This document shows positions 1 through 8,419 of a stretch of 53,123 nucleotides of DNA, piece by piece. The notes beneath the pieces were generated by a model. That model was not told where the DNA came from. It did no database searches and saw only the letters and a list, made by a program, of their open reading frames with translations. Positions within the stretch are counted from its first letter, which is position 1. Every line of letters begins with the position of its first letter. A program made the position numbers and the translations under genes. The stretch is from Treponema sp. (GTDB taxonomy: Bacteria > Spirochaetota > Spirochaetia > Treponematales > Breznakiellaceae), in assembly GCA_009787775.1 (NCBI GenBank), contig WQSQ01000003.1:1-53123 (forward strand), read 5' to 3'.

Positions 1-115
1 GCATTGGTGTGAGATCGCGTCAAGCATTGGTGTGAGATCGCGTCAAGCATTGGTGTGAGATCGCGTCAAGCATTGGTGTGGGATCGCGTCAAGCATTGGT
101 GCGGGATCGCGTCAA
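1..115. repeat. Five tandem copies of a 23-bp unit, cut by window edge
   Basis: Five consecutive 23-bp units start at 1, 24, 47, 70 and 93. The first three are identical, the fourth differs by one base and the fifth by two. Each unit holds a 20-bp imperfect palindrome, TTGGTGTGAGATCGCGTCAA, centred on GATC and able to pair if G-T pairs are allowed, followed by GCA. The array begins at base 1, so it probably continues to the left. It lies downstream of the secreted-protein gene that ends at 189. Function unknown; the short fixed period with no unique spacers excludes CRISPR. Confidence 0.9.
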
Positions 116-188
116 GGCTTGCGCAGTCCGTTGTACAAGTCTATTCTGTACCGGAATAAGAGTCTATTTCAGCCTGTAATATGAAGCC

Positions 189-1202
189 CTACTGGTACAT
201 GATGATGTAGGGGCGCGGGTTAAGCGCGTAGACTTCGGCTGGCGTCATCAGGGGGGTATCGTAGCCTGCGCCGGGTATTCCAAGATTGTAAAAAAGTTTA
301 AAGGATTTTATGGGCATGTTTACTGCCCGCGCGTTGTAAGCGTAAGTATTTCGTTTTATATTTGGAGAGCCGAACCCGTCCGAGCAGTGTATCAGTCTGA
401 CTCTGTTAAAATCGGTTCTTACATCAATGCGGTCTCTAATCATTACCTGGTTAAATTGATGAATTACCAGCATACGCTCACCCGGTATATTGTTTTCTAT
501 TATATAGTCTTCCATTACCTGCTGCGCAAGAATAATCTCATTAGCCGTGACATGGCCTATTTCTTCCATCGGTCTTGTTGTCCGCCATTCAGGATCCAGG
601 GCAAGGTGTACATTGGGGTAGCGCAGATACGGCAGCATTCTTCTGAGCGAGTCTATAGGATCATAGCGCCCTATTTGATGGTCTATAAAAACAAGAATAT
701 CATTTTTCAGTCCGTAATCAATGTAACGCATAAGAATGTCATTTGCGAGTATTCCGATCTCGCCGCGCGGCCAGACAGTTCCGTATATCAGGTAAAAGGC
801 CTTTTTTACTTTACGTCCTCCGCTTACAGCTTCATATTCCGCCGCAAGCGCCGTAAGCATCTGATCCAGTTCTTCAATCGAATGGCGTCCCAAAATGCCC
901 ATATTGCGCGAATTGGGATGGCCGTAATACGCGAGTATATCGTTATTAAGCAGAAAAGAAATCTGATATTCCGTCATTTGATTGATTTTTTCCGCTTCTT
1001 CCTTTGTGTAAACCCAGTAGAGGCGGGAGTTTTCCGCTTTTTTCCAGTTGTTTATTGTTTCCGTAAAAAGCATATGCGGAAAAACCGGCGCATTCTGATT
1101 GAATACGTCAATATCCGGCATAACCGCCGCATGCAGCTGCATAACAGAGCATAAAAGCACCGGTAAAATCAGACTATTGGAGATGCTTTTTTTCGGCAGC
1201 AT
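189..1202 (-). CDS. Secreted protein of unknown function
   Basis: A 337-residue protein with a clear signal peptide: a basic start (MLPKK), a hydrophobic stretch to about residue 22, and a likely cleavage near LHA-A. It is therefore probably periplasmic or surface-exposed. The mature part contains YYGHPNSRNMGILG (about 90-105), LDPEWR (about 200) and LVIHQF (about 245). Together these loosely recall a family of secreted proteins of unknown role, possibly with a TIM-barrel-like fold; that is recollection, not a search result. No catalytic site can be named. There is no Shine-Dalgarno site before the ATG, but the signal peptide supports the start. It stands alone, upstream of the 23-bp array in its own direction. 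Confidence 0.75.
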   Translation of the reverse strand: MLPKKSISNSLILPVLLCSVMQLHAAVMPDIDVFNQNAPVFPHMLFTETINNWKKAENSRLYWVYTKEEAEKINQMTEYQISFLLNNDILAYYGHPNSRNMGILGRHSIEELDQMLTALAAEYEAVSGGRKVKKAFYLIYGTVWPRGEIGILANDILMRYIDYGLKNDILVFIDHQIGRYDPIDSLRRMLPYLRYPNVHLALDPEWRTTRPMEEIGHVTANEIILAQQVMEDYIIENNIPGERMLVIHQFNQVMIRDRIDVRTDFNRVRLIHCSDGFGSPNIKRNTYAYNARAVNMPIKSFKLFYNLGIPGAGYDTPLMTPAEVYALNPRPYIIMYQ

Positions 1203-1267
1203 ATTGTTTAAATTTCGGCATCCGGCGCATGATATATAAATATTTAAAGATGTAATGTTTTAATACT

Positions 1268-1292
1268 ACTAACCGAGTTTTGCAAGCGGCTA
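1268..1292. repeat. Dispersed 25-bp repeat, copy 1
   Basis: These 25 bases, beginning ACTAACCGAG and ending AAGCGGCTA, recur exactly and in the same orientation at 30728-30752. Both copies are intergenic. An exact 25-base match within 53 kb is not expected by chance, so this is probably part of a dispersed extragenic element. The sub-string AACCGAGTTT also occurs in the repeat-like gap near 40545. Confidence 0.8.
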
Positions 1293-1325
1293 TGATTTGT
1301 ACATAATTAATGATAGGGCGTAATG

Positions 1326-2180
1326 TCATAACCAGAGATGAATTTTATGCAATTTTGTGCAGATAAACCATGTCCCGAATATCAGCATGGATATGCCCGG
1401 CAGCGGCCCTGCCCAGTTATCGGTATTCAGAAGGATATGTCTCCCTGCAAGTACAAGCATGATTCCAATTGCGACATGGATATATCCCCTTGAGTCATGG
1501 TTTCTAGCCGTAATCAGGAAACTTACTGTTGTTGTAATAAAAACAACCAGTTCAATTCCCCTGAATATTGAGCCAAAACCTGTAATTATGTTAATTCCGG
1601 TATCCCAGTTTAACACATCAATTGGAACGCTGATTGTAATTATCATGGCTGCGATAATCATTGTAAAGATAACATAACGTATCTTTTGCACTTCCAGCCC
1701 GGCTGAACAAATGCTGGCGGCAAACAGGGAAAAGACGCCGAAAAATCTTGCAAAAAGCAGTATCTGCGATGATGTTCGTATGTAAACTGAGGAAAAACTA
1801 TAGATTAAATGCAGCGGTAAAATAAGCCGGATAACTTCAAATGACAATGAAATTATAAAAATGGCAATATATAGTATTTCCGGGGCTGATGTCCGTTCAA
1901 AAAAGTAATATATCAGTATCATTCCTGTCAATGAAAATACGGATAATACTGCCAGCGATGCGTGAACAGCATAATAATCTTTTTCCAGAAAACGGCTGGT
2001 TAAAGCATGAAAAACACTCGAAGGGCGCTGGGTCATTTCTTCCAGGCGAAGATATAAATTGCTGTCTGTATCCTGATAACCGGGAATTATAATAACAGAA
2101 GCGGCGGTTATTAAAAGCACACAAACAGCGCAAAAGGCAATTCCCGCCTTAAAGAATATATTTCTTTCAGAAAGAGTCAT
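1326..2180 (-). CDS. Multi-spanning membrane protein of unknown function
   Basis: A 284-residue integral membrane protein. An N-terminal helix (about 10-33) is followed by a roughly 40-residue loop and then about seven hydrophobic helices (about 70-92, 98-120, 138-160, 166-188, 206-226, 232-250, 256-275). One anchor, an external loop and seven helices recall the sensor half of 7TM-DISM proteins, but there is no C-terminal signalling domain, so no function is claimed. The start is preceded by AAAGG about 9 bases upstream. It is encoded on the same strand as the secreted protein at 189-1202, 123 bases away. Confidence 0.7.
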   Translation of the reverse strand: MTLSERNIFFKAGIAFCAVCVLLITAASVIIIPGYQDTDSNLYLRLEEMTQRPSSVFHALTSRFLEKDYYAVHASLAVLSVFSLTGMILIYYFFERTSAPEILYIAIFIISLSFEVIRLILPLHLIYSFSSVYIRTSSQILLFARFFGVFSLFAASICSAGLEVQKIRYVIFTMIIAAMIITISVPIDVLNWDTGINIITGFGSIFRGIELVVFITTTVSFLITARNHDSRGYIHVAIGIMLVLAGRHILLNTDNWAGPLPGISMLIFGTWFICTKLHKIHLWL

Positions 2181-2321
2181 TTTTACAACCTTTTTGCCGT
2201 AAACGCCTTAATTTTCAGTTAGCTGAATATAAAACGCTGTTTCATGAAGTGTACAACGGCAGGTTGTTTTCCTCAAGACAGAAAATGAAATTCCGATAAT
2301 TAGAGGGTTAAGGGGAACTCT

Positions 2322-3023
2322 ATGTTATTGAAAAAAAATGTAATTGTGTTTATATTAATTCGCTTAACATGCGTTTCTGCTTTATGGTCCGGAGATACTG
2401 CTGTATTTGTTGATTTGGGGTTTTCTCCTGACGGCAGGACTTACATGTTCGGACAGCATGGTGTCTTATCGCCGTCTTTGCAGCCCTGGGCTGATTTATA
2501 TATAGTGGACGTTGCCAGTAATAATTTTGTTCAAAACGGCAGAATCAGCCACACCCAAACTGCGGCAATAAGAGCCGGACAGGACGGTTCTGGTATCCTT
2601 CATCAGCTTGTTTCCGGCAATGCAGGCCTTACAAGCCGTTATAACATTAACTTCCAGAATCAGGGGTTGCCGCTCTATATCTCGAGAGAGGAAAACCCTT
2701 CTTCCAGCGGCGAGAGAGTTGCTTTCCGCGATTTTCTGTCTGGAAACAGTTATTCAGCCCGGTTAATTCCGACAATAACGGGGTCAGGACAGAATGTAAG
2801 CTCCAGATTTCATATAATGCTGGAAGTTACATCAGCCAATGGTCAGGTTAAAAACTATACCGTAGGCACTCCCTCGCTGGTTCGCCAGCGGATTGCCCAA
2901 TATAATATTAAGAGGGTTCTGATTGACTCAAGCGGCAGTTCTATTGTCTTTATCATTGAAATGAGGCGTGCGGCGGAAAACGGGTTTGATATAAGGTATA
3001 TGGCGGAGACCGTCAGGCTTTAG
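2322..3023 (+). CDS. Secreted protein, DUF2259-like
   Basis: A 233-residue protein with an N-terminal signal peptide ending near SALWSG. The motif VDLGFSPDGRTYMFGQHG (about 31-48), the conserved-looking YIVDVASNNF and the overall length fit my recollection of DUF2259, a family of predicted secreted proteins. No enzymatic role is known to me. The start is supported by a strong AAGGGGAA ribosome-binding site. It is a single gene, ending in a strong hairpin terminator shared with the convergent pyrophosphatase gene. Confidence 0.65.
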   Translation: MLLKKNVIVFILIRLTCVSALWSGDTAVFVDLGFSPDGRTYMFGQHGVLSPSLQPWADLYIVDVASNNFVQNGRISHTQTAAIRAGQDGSGILHQLVSGNAGLTSRYNINFQNQGLPLYISREENPSSSGERVAFRDFLSGNSYSARLIPTITGSGQNVSSRFHIMLEVTSANGQVKNYTVGTPSLVRQRIAQYNIKRVLIDSSGSSIVFIIEMRRAAENGFDIRYMAETVRL

Positions 3024-3054
3024 TACTGTTTAACTAAAATTGTTCCAAAAACAC

Positions 3055-3081
3055 AAAAAGCCGCGGCAGCCGCGGCTTTTT
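3055..3081. terminator. Bidirectional intrinsic terminator
   Basis: A perfect 13-bp stem AAAAAGCCGCGGC / GCCGCGGCTTTTT with a one-base centre lies between the convergent genes ending at 3023 (+) and 3113 (-). The GC core flanked by A-tracts and T-tracts allows termination in both directions. Confidence 0.9.
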
Positions 3082-3112
3082 GTTATTGGTTTAAATTAAT
3101 TCCGCTTTCTTT

Positions 3113-5311
3113 TTACAGAAGCGAAAGCGCGGCTGTTACGCCGATAAATACTATCGAAACCGTACAAGAAACGGTAATTACATTATTGAATGAGGGGCCG
3201 GCTGTATCTTTTAACGGATCGCCGACTGTATCGCCTATAACTGCCGCTTTGTGGTTTGGGCTGCCTTTTCCGCCGAACTTGCCGCCTTCTATGTGCTTTT
3301 TGGCGTTGTCCCACGCGCCGCCAGAGTTCAGCATAAATACCGCCATCGCGAAACCTGTCACGATAATACCCGCAAGATATCCGACAACACCCGCGGCGCC
3401 CAGAATAAGACCGCTGATAATCGGGCCGAGAATAACCAAAACGGCGGGAGCAATCATTTCCTTTAAGGCGCCGCGCATACAGATGTCAACGCATGTTGCG
3501 TAATCCGCGTCCGCTTTCCCTTCCATAAGACCGAGAATTTCCCTGAACTGGCGCCTGACTTCCATTACGATGCTCTGCGCCGCCCGTTGTACAGCTGACA
3601 TACAAAGCGCCGCGAACAGTAATACCACAGCAGAACCGATAAAGAAACCGACCAGAACAGGCGGATTTGTGATGGCTAAATTCATCGCCGGTTTTCCGAC
3701 ACTTGCTAACTGAATATTTGCGATATTCACATAGGAGACCAGAAGCGCAAGACCTGTGAAGGCATTGGAAGCAATCGCAAAGCCTTTTCCTGTTGCCGCT
3801 GTTGTATTGCCAAGCGCGTCAAGAGCGTCTGTGCGTTCCCGTACTTTTTCTTCCAGTTTCGCCATCTGCGCGATGCCGCCGGCATTATCCGCGACAGGGC
3901 CGAATGCGTCGGTTGCCAGAATGATGGCGTTTGTAGCGAGCATGGCTACCGCGGCAAGCCCGATGCCGTAAAGGCCGACATTGTAATTGAGACTGATAAA
4001 ATCGGCAAGCGGCATACTGCCGTCAAAAAAAACTTCCGGTTTCAGGAATTTGACTCCGCCTGAAACAATAAAACTCAGTAAAGCGGCGCCAGAAACAGTG
4101 ATAATCGGGCCTGCTGTGGATTTCATACCAAGCGACAAGCCGCCGATAATCAGCGGCGCGGCTCCGGATTCGCTTGAAGCGGCAAGCTCGCGCGTCGGCT
4201 TACTGGCATCCGATGTGTAATACTCTGTAAAAAGACTTACAATGAAACCTGCGATAATACCGATAAGAACCGCTCCGTATATACCCCAGGCGTTCTGAGC
4301 CATTGTAGAACCTGCCGGAGCGTTATTTGCGATATACATGATAAGAGGCAGAGTCGCTACAGCAGCGATACCGCCTGCTATATAAACGCCTCTTCGCAGT
4401 GAGTTAAGAAGGGACAATTGATTTGTATTCTCTTTTGTCCGCACAAAGAATGTTCCGATTATAGATGAGAGAATTCCTACGACAGATATAATAATCGGCA
4501 GCATAAATCCGGCAATGCCGTATCCCGCGGCAAAACTGATTGCGATAGTCGCCACTAATGAATTCGAATTTGACTCATGAAGGTCTGCGCCCATACCGGC
4601 GACATCGCCGACATTGTCGCCGACATTATCCGCGATAACAGCCGGGTTTCTCGGATCATCCTCAGGGATACCCGCTTCGACTTTGCCTACAAGGTCAGCG
4701 CCGACATCGGCTGCTTTTGTAAAGATACCGCCGCCGACACGCGCGAAAACCGCGACAACAGCGACGCCCATTCCAAAAGTGACCATAGTTTGAGCTATCA
4801 TTGCGTCTTCAACCTTAAACGCGTATTTTAAAAGCATATACCATACTGTGATTTCCAGAATGGCTAGCCCGTTTACAATAAAGCCCATTACAGACCCGGA
4901 TGAAAACGCTACACGGAGCGCTTTGTTAAGACTCTCGCTTGCGGCGAACGCGGTGCGGGCATTCGCGTTAGTCGATACTTTTAGACCGACAAATCCGCAG
5001 AGCGCCGTAAAAAAACCGCCTGTTATAAAGGCGAATGGAGTAAACGGATTGATAAAGCCCCGCTCCCTGCCTGTTAATAAAGGGATATACGCAAGCGCGG
5101 CAAGAACAACAAACATAACGGCCAGAAAAACTGCGACAGTGCCGTACTGCCGTTTCATAAAAGCGTTCGCGCCTTCGCGGATGGCTTTCGCGATTTTCTT
5201 CATTACATCGGTGCCTTCCGGGAATTTGATAACCTTGCGGGCCATTATGAAAGCGAAAAAAAGCGACGCGGCGGCGCCTACATAGCCTACCCAAAACAAA
5301 TTTTCAACCAT
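3113..5311 (-). CDS. hppA: Membrane-bound ion-pumping pyrophosphatase
   Basis: This 732-residue integral membrane enzyme hydrolyses cytoplasmic PPi and pumps H+ and/or Na+. The substrate site is visible: DVGADLVGKVE (about 202-212), DNVGDNVGD (about 228-236) and GDTVGDPLKD (about 693-702). At about residue 501 the sequence is GNTTAATGKG. Alanine where K+-independent enzymes carry lysine marks the K+-dependent subfamily. Sequence by eye does not settle H+ versus Na+ specificity. I chose the ATG at 5311 because it has GAGGGG about 8 bases upstream; the longer frame to 5383 runs into the promoter. In a fermenter this enzyme saves energy from biosynthetic PPi. Confidence 0.95.
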   Translation of the reverse strand: MVENLFWVGYVGAAASLFFAFIMARKVIKFPEGTDVMKKIAKAIREGANAFMKRQYGTVAVFLAVMFVVLAALAYIPLLTGRERGFINPFTPFAFITGGFFTALCGFVGLKVSTNANARTAFAASESLNKALRVAFSSGSVMGFIVNGLAILEITVWYMLLKYAFKVEDAMIAQTMVTFGMGVAVVAVFARVGGGIFTKAADVGADLVGKVEAGIPEDDPRNPAVIADNVGDNVGDVAGMGADLHESNSNSLVATIAISFAAGYGIAGFMLPIIISVVGILSSIIGTFFVRTKENTNQLSLLNSLRRGVYIAGGIAAVATLPLIMYIANNAPAGSTMAQNAWGIYGAVLIGIIAGFIVSLFTEYYTSDASKPTRELAASSESGAAPLIIGGLSLGMKSTAGPIITVSGAALLSFIVSGGVKFLKPEVFFDGSMPLADFISLNYNVGLYGIGLAAVAMLATNAIILATDAFGPVADNAGGIAQMAKLEEKVRERTDALDALGNTTAATGKGFAIASNAFTGLALLVSYVNIANIQLASVGKPAMNLAITNPPVLVGFFIGSAVVLLFAALCMSAVQRAAQSIVMEVRRQFREILGLMEGKADADYATCVDICMRGALKEMIAPAVLVILGPIISGLILGAAGVVGYLAGIIVTGFAMAVFMLNSGGAWDNAKKHIEGGKFGGKGSPNHKAAVIGDTVGDPLKDTAGPSFNNVITVSCTVSIVFIGVTAALSLL

Positions 5312-5354
5312 TTTATACCCCTCTTGAATAATTAATAGAGAACCAAATCGATTC

Positions 5355-5383
5355 ATTTGAACAAAAATAGGAAAAAATGTCAA
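5355..5383 (-). promoter_or_regulatory. Sigma70-type promoter of hppA
   Basis: On the minus strand TTGACA (5378-5383) is separated by 17 bases from TCAAAT (5355-5360), about 45 bases before the hppA start. The -35 is perfect and the -10 matches 4 of 6. Confidence 0.55.
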
Positions 5384-5491
5384 TTAGGCATCTATTACAT
5401 GCGCTGTATCTAGCGCCGCCTTTTATGTATAACGCTATATATGGTATAGGCAGCTGTCACCTTTTTTCTTTATTTTTACACGGTTCGATAT

Positions 5492-5497
5492 TATACT
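5492..5497 (+). promoter_or_regulatory. -10 hexamer 6 bases before an ATG (leaderless candidate)
   Basis: TATACT ends 6 bases before the ATG at 5504, so transcription would begin at or next to the start codon. No Shine-Dalgarno sequence lies between them. The -35 region (about 5469, TTTATT) is poor. Confidence 0.45.
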
Positions 5498-5503
5498 GTT
5501 TTT

Positions 5504-6916
5504 ATGAACGCAGGATTTTATTCACTCGGCGCTGCCGAAGAGGTTACAGGTTCCAAGCATGTGCTTGAGATTGACGGGCAAAGCTATCTGATTGATTGCG
5601 GCGCATTTCAGGGATCAAGAGCCGAAGCAGAGCGCAAAAACAGGGAATTTGGCATTGCACATGATCGTATAGAAGGCGTTATATTGACGCACGGGCATCT
5701 TGATCACTGCGGAATCCTGCCGCTTCTTGCAAAACGCGGCTATAACGGAAATATTTACGCAACACCGGCGACAAGAGACATCGCCAGTCTTATTATGATG
5801 GATTCGGCAAACATTCAGGCGCGGGACGCAGCTTACTTACAGAGCCAGGCGAAGAAAAAGGGTGAAAAGTTCGACTGGACTCCCCTATTTAACGAACATG
5901 ACGCGATAAAAGCTGTCAGCCAGACAGTCGGAGTGTCTTACAATAGACCCATGTTCATCGGGGACGGAGTAAGCCTTGAGTTTTATGACGCGGGCCATAT
6001 TCTCGGCTCTGCAATGGCTTCGATAAAAGTAAAAAAAGGCGGCAAAGAACTGAATATCCTTGCCACAGGAGACCTTGGCCGCAAGGGAAAGCCTATCATC
6101 CGCAATCCGGCAATCCCTGAGACAGCCCCGGATTATATCATCCTGGAAAGTACATACGGTGACAGGCGGCATGACTCAACAGACGAAGCAATCGGCAAAC
6201 TTACTGACATTGCGGGAAAAACCGTGGAAAAAAAAGGTAAAATATTAATTCCCGCGTTCGCCATAGAACGCACGCAGGAGCTTGTTTTTTACTTCCATCT
6301 TCTTGTTGATAAAGGCATAATTCCCGAAGTGCCGATTTATGTCGATTCGCCGATGGCGACCAACGCGACAACAATTTTTCAGCTGCACCCTGAATGTTAC
6401 GGCGAGGAAATAAAAGAGGCTTTTATCAAACACCATAAAAACCCGTTCGGCTTTAACAGCCTTCACTTTACAACCAGCGTTCAGGAATCAAAAGATTTAA
6501 ACGATCGCAAAGGCCCTCTGATAATTATTTCAGCTGACGGAATGTGCGAAGCAGGCCGTATCCAGCATCATTTAATACACAACATCAGCGATCCCAATAC
6601 AACAATCATGACGGTGGGCTACATGGCGGAAAATACCTTGGGCAGACGCATCCGCAACAGAGAGGGCGAAGTGAAAATACACGGCGACTGGTTCAAGGTA
6701 AGAGCGCAGGTAGAAGAGATAAACGCGTTCAGCGCCCACGCCGACTATTTTGAAATGCTTGAATGGCTTAAAGCAGTCGATACATCAAAATTAAAAGGAA
6801 TCTTCCTTGTACACGGCGAAAAGAAAGCTCAGGCCTTTATAAAGAAATATCTTGAGGAAAACGGCTTCCCAAATGTGCAGATTGTGAAGTACGGCCAAAC
6901 ATATGAGCTTAATTAG
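5504..6916 (+). CDS. Metallo-beta-lactamase / beta-CASP RNA-processing nuclease
   Basis: A 470-residue protein of the CPSF73/RNase J-like superfamily. The N-terminal metallo-beta-lactamase fold carries THGHLDH (62-68), the Zn-binding motif, followed by AGHILGSA (about 160) and ATGDLG (about 190). A beta-CASP insert spans roughly 200-380, and a C-terminal FSAHADYFE (about 412-420) supplies the last metal histidine. It probably cuts RNA; an alternative is another beta-CASP activity, and the substrate is unknown. The family's usual N-terminus (short beta-strand then GAAxEVTGS) confirms the start. Its TAG stop shares a G with the GTG start of folC, so the two are translationally coupled. Confidence 0.85.
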   Translation: MNAGFYSLGAAEEVTGSKHVLEIDGQSYLIDCGAFQGSRAEAERKNREFGIAHDRIEGVILTHGHLDHCGILPLLAKRGYNGNIYATPATRDIASLIMMDSANIQARDAAYLQSQAKKKGEKFDWTPLFNEHDAIKAVSQTVGVSYNRPMFIGDGVSLEFYDAGHILGSAMASIKVKKGGKELNILATGDLGRKGKPIIRNPAIPETAPDYIILESTYGDRRHDSTDEAIGKLTDIAGKTVEKKGKILIPAFAIERTQELVFYFHLLVDKGIIPEVPIYVDSPMATNATTIFQLHPECYGEEIKEAFIKHHKNPFGFNSLHFTTSVQESKDLNDRKGPLIIISADGMCEAGRIQHHLIHNISDPNTTIMTVGYMAENTLGRRIRNREGEVKIHGDWFKVRAQVEEINAFSAHADYFEMLEWLKAVDTSKLKGIFLVHGEKKAQAFIKKYLEENGFPNVQIVKYGQTYELN

Positions 6917-8352
6917 TGGCAGTTAATTTCACGTCGTCCGCGGAAGTTTTCAAATGGTTATCAAATTTTATCAATCTTGAAAAAGGGCAAAAGCCGAAAA
7001 GTTTCCGTATAGACAGAATGGAGGCGCTTTCGTTTCTTTCCGGTAATCCGCACAAGTGCGCGCCTTCTGTTCACATCGCCGGTTCCAAGGGGAAAGGCTC
7101 TGTAACAAGCATGATTGCTTCAATACTGACTGCCTCCGGTTACCGCGCCGCCCGTTATATGTCTCCGCACGTAGCTGACATCCGTGAGCGTATCTGCCTG
7201 GACGGCACATTCTTCAGCGAAGACATTTACCGCCTTGCTGGAGACGAACTGCGCGATATTACCGAAACCCGTCTTCGCGCCTCAAACCTTCCGCCAGCCG
7301 CAGCTGCTCTTTTCGACGCAAACACGCCTGACGGCTGCGAGCCGACATACTGGGAACTGCTGACGCTCTATTTCTTTCTGTGCGCCCGTTACGCGAAATG
7401 CGATATTTTAGTAGTGGAAACAGGTCTTGGCGGCCGTCTGGATTCCACAAATATTCTCGATCCATTGGTCAGCGTAATAACATTAATCGAACTTGAACAC
7501 ACAAATTTTCTCGGCGGTACAATTGCGCAAATAGCGGGGGAGAAAGCCGGAATAATCAAACGCGGCAGACCGCTTGTCCTCGCCGGACAGCGCGCTGACG
7601 CGCTGGAAGTGTTCAGGAAGAAAGCGCGGGAAACAGAAAGCCCCCTTTATTACCTTCCGGAAACCGCCGAAATCACAAATATTGACATAACCGCGCGCGG
7701 CACCGATTTCCGCCTCGCTTTTAGTGAGATCTTCGGGCAGCCGAAAATCCTTAACCTTTCAATTCCCATCCCCGGAAAAGTGCAGGCCGAAAACGCAGCT
7801 CTCGCCGTTACCGCCCTGGAAGTCATATCGAAAGAACTCTCGCGCAGCAGCGTTAAAGCCGTCGTTCGTGAACCGCGCGTCAGCATTAATGATGAAGCCG
7901 TCCGGCGCGGGCTAATCAATCTTAGAATACCGGGACGATTCGAGAGGATATCAGACGATCCGCCCTTCATCATTGACGGTGCCCATACGCCCGAGAGCCT
8001 CGCCCATTGCGTTGAGACATTCCGCCTGCTTTACGGTGAAAGCGGTGTGTTGATTTTCGGATGCGCCGCTGACAAGGACGCGCGTGCAATGGCGCGTACG
8101 GCGCATCAGTTCTTCACCATGATAATCATCACAACTCCCGGGACATTCAAGACAAGTGTACCGGAACAAGTTTTTGAGGCATTTTCAGAAGCTGCCGGAG
8201 AGGGGAAAGTCTTGCTGGTCAAAGATACGCGGGACGCAGTCAAGCAGGCGCTGAACACCGCGCAGGGGAACAGACATCCGCTCCTCGGGACAGGCTCCTT
8301 TTATCTCGTGTCGGAAATCAGGAAGCTGATGGAAGACCGCGTAAACCTTTAG
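6916..8352 (+). CDS. folC: Folylpolyglutamate / dihydrofolate synthase
   Basis: A 478-residue Mur-ligase-family enzyme that adds glutamate to folates (and, in bifunctional forms, to dihydropteroate) using ATP. The P-loop is GSKGKGSV (56-63). SPHVADIRERI and VVETGLGGRLDSTN follow, then the ligase C-terminal part with IIDGAHTPES. It starts with GTG at 6916, sharing one base with the previous stop codon, with no independent ribosome-binding site. Length is at the upper end for FolC (usual about 420-450). No other folate gene is in the window. Confidence 0.9.
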   Translation: MAVNFTSSAEVFKWLSNFINLEKGQKPKSFRIDRMEALSFLSGNPHKCAPSVHIAGSKGKGSVTSMIASILTASGYRAARYMSPHVADIRERICLDGTFFSEDIYRLAGDELRDITETRLRASNLPPAAAALFDANTPDGCEPTYWELLTLYFFLCARYAKCDILVVETGLGGRLDSTNILDPLVSVITLIELEHTNFLGGTIAQIAGEKAGIIKRGRPLVLAGQRADALEVFRKKARETESPLYYLPETAEITNIDITARGTDFRLAFSEIFGQPKILNLSIPIPGKVQAENAALAVTALEVISKELSRSSVKAVVREPRVSINDEAVRRGLINLRIPGRFERISDDPPFIIDGAHTPESLAHCVETFRLLYGESGVLIFGCAADKDARAMARTAHQFFTMIIITTPGTFKTSVPEQVFEAFSEAAGEGKVLLVKDTRDAVKQALNTAQGNRHPLLGTGSFYLVSEIRKLMEDRVNL

Positions 8353-8419
8353 AAGCAAAACATACAGCGCAAATACTCTCCTCCGCCGCTTTTGAACAAT
8401 TCCACGGCAGGTTTACCGC

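Noticed and set aside
1-115. CRISPR array at the left edge
   Set aside because: Head-to-tail 23-bp units with no unique spacers.
387-1154. Plus-strand open frame of 255 codons
   Set aside because: Mirror of the secreted-protein gene on the minus strand; no signal peptide, family motif or ribosome-binding site.
4848-5285. Plus-strand open frame opposite hppA
   Set aside because: Shadow of a strongly biased coding sequence; hppA is unmistakable on the other strand.
5401-5416. Riboswitch or terminator in the gap between hppA and the beta-CASP gene
   Set aside because: Only a 5-bp stem GCGCT / AGCGC, too short and without a T-tract.
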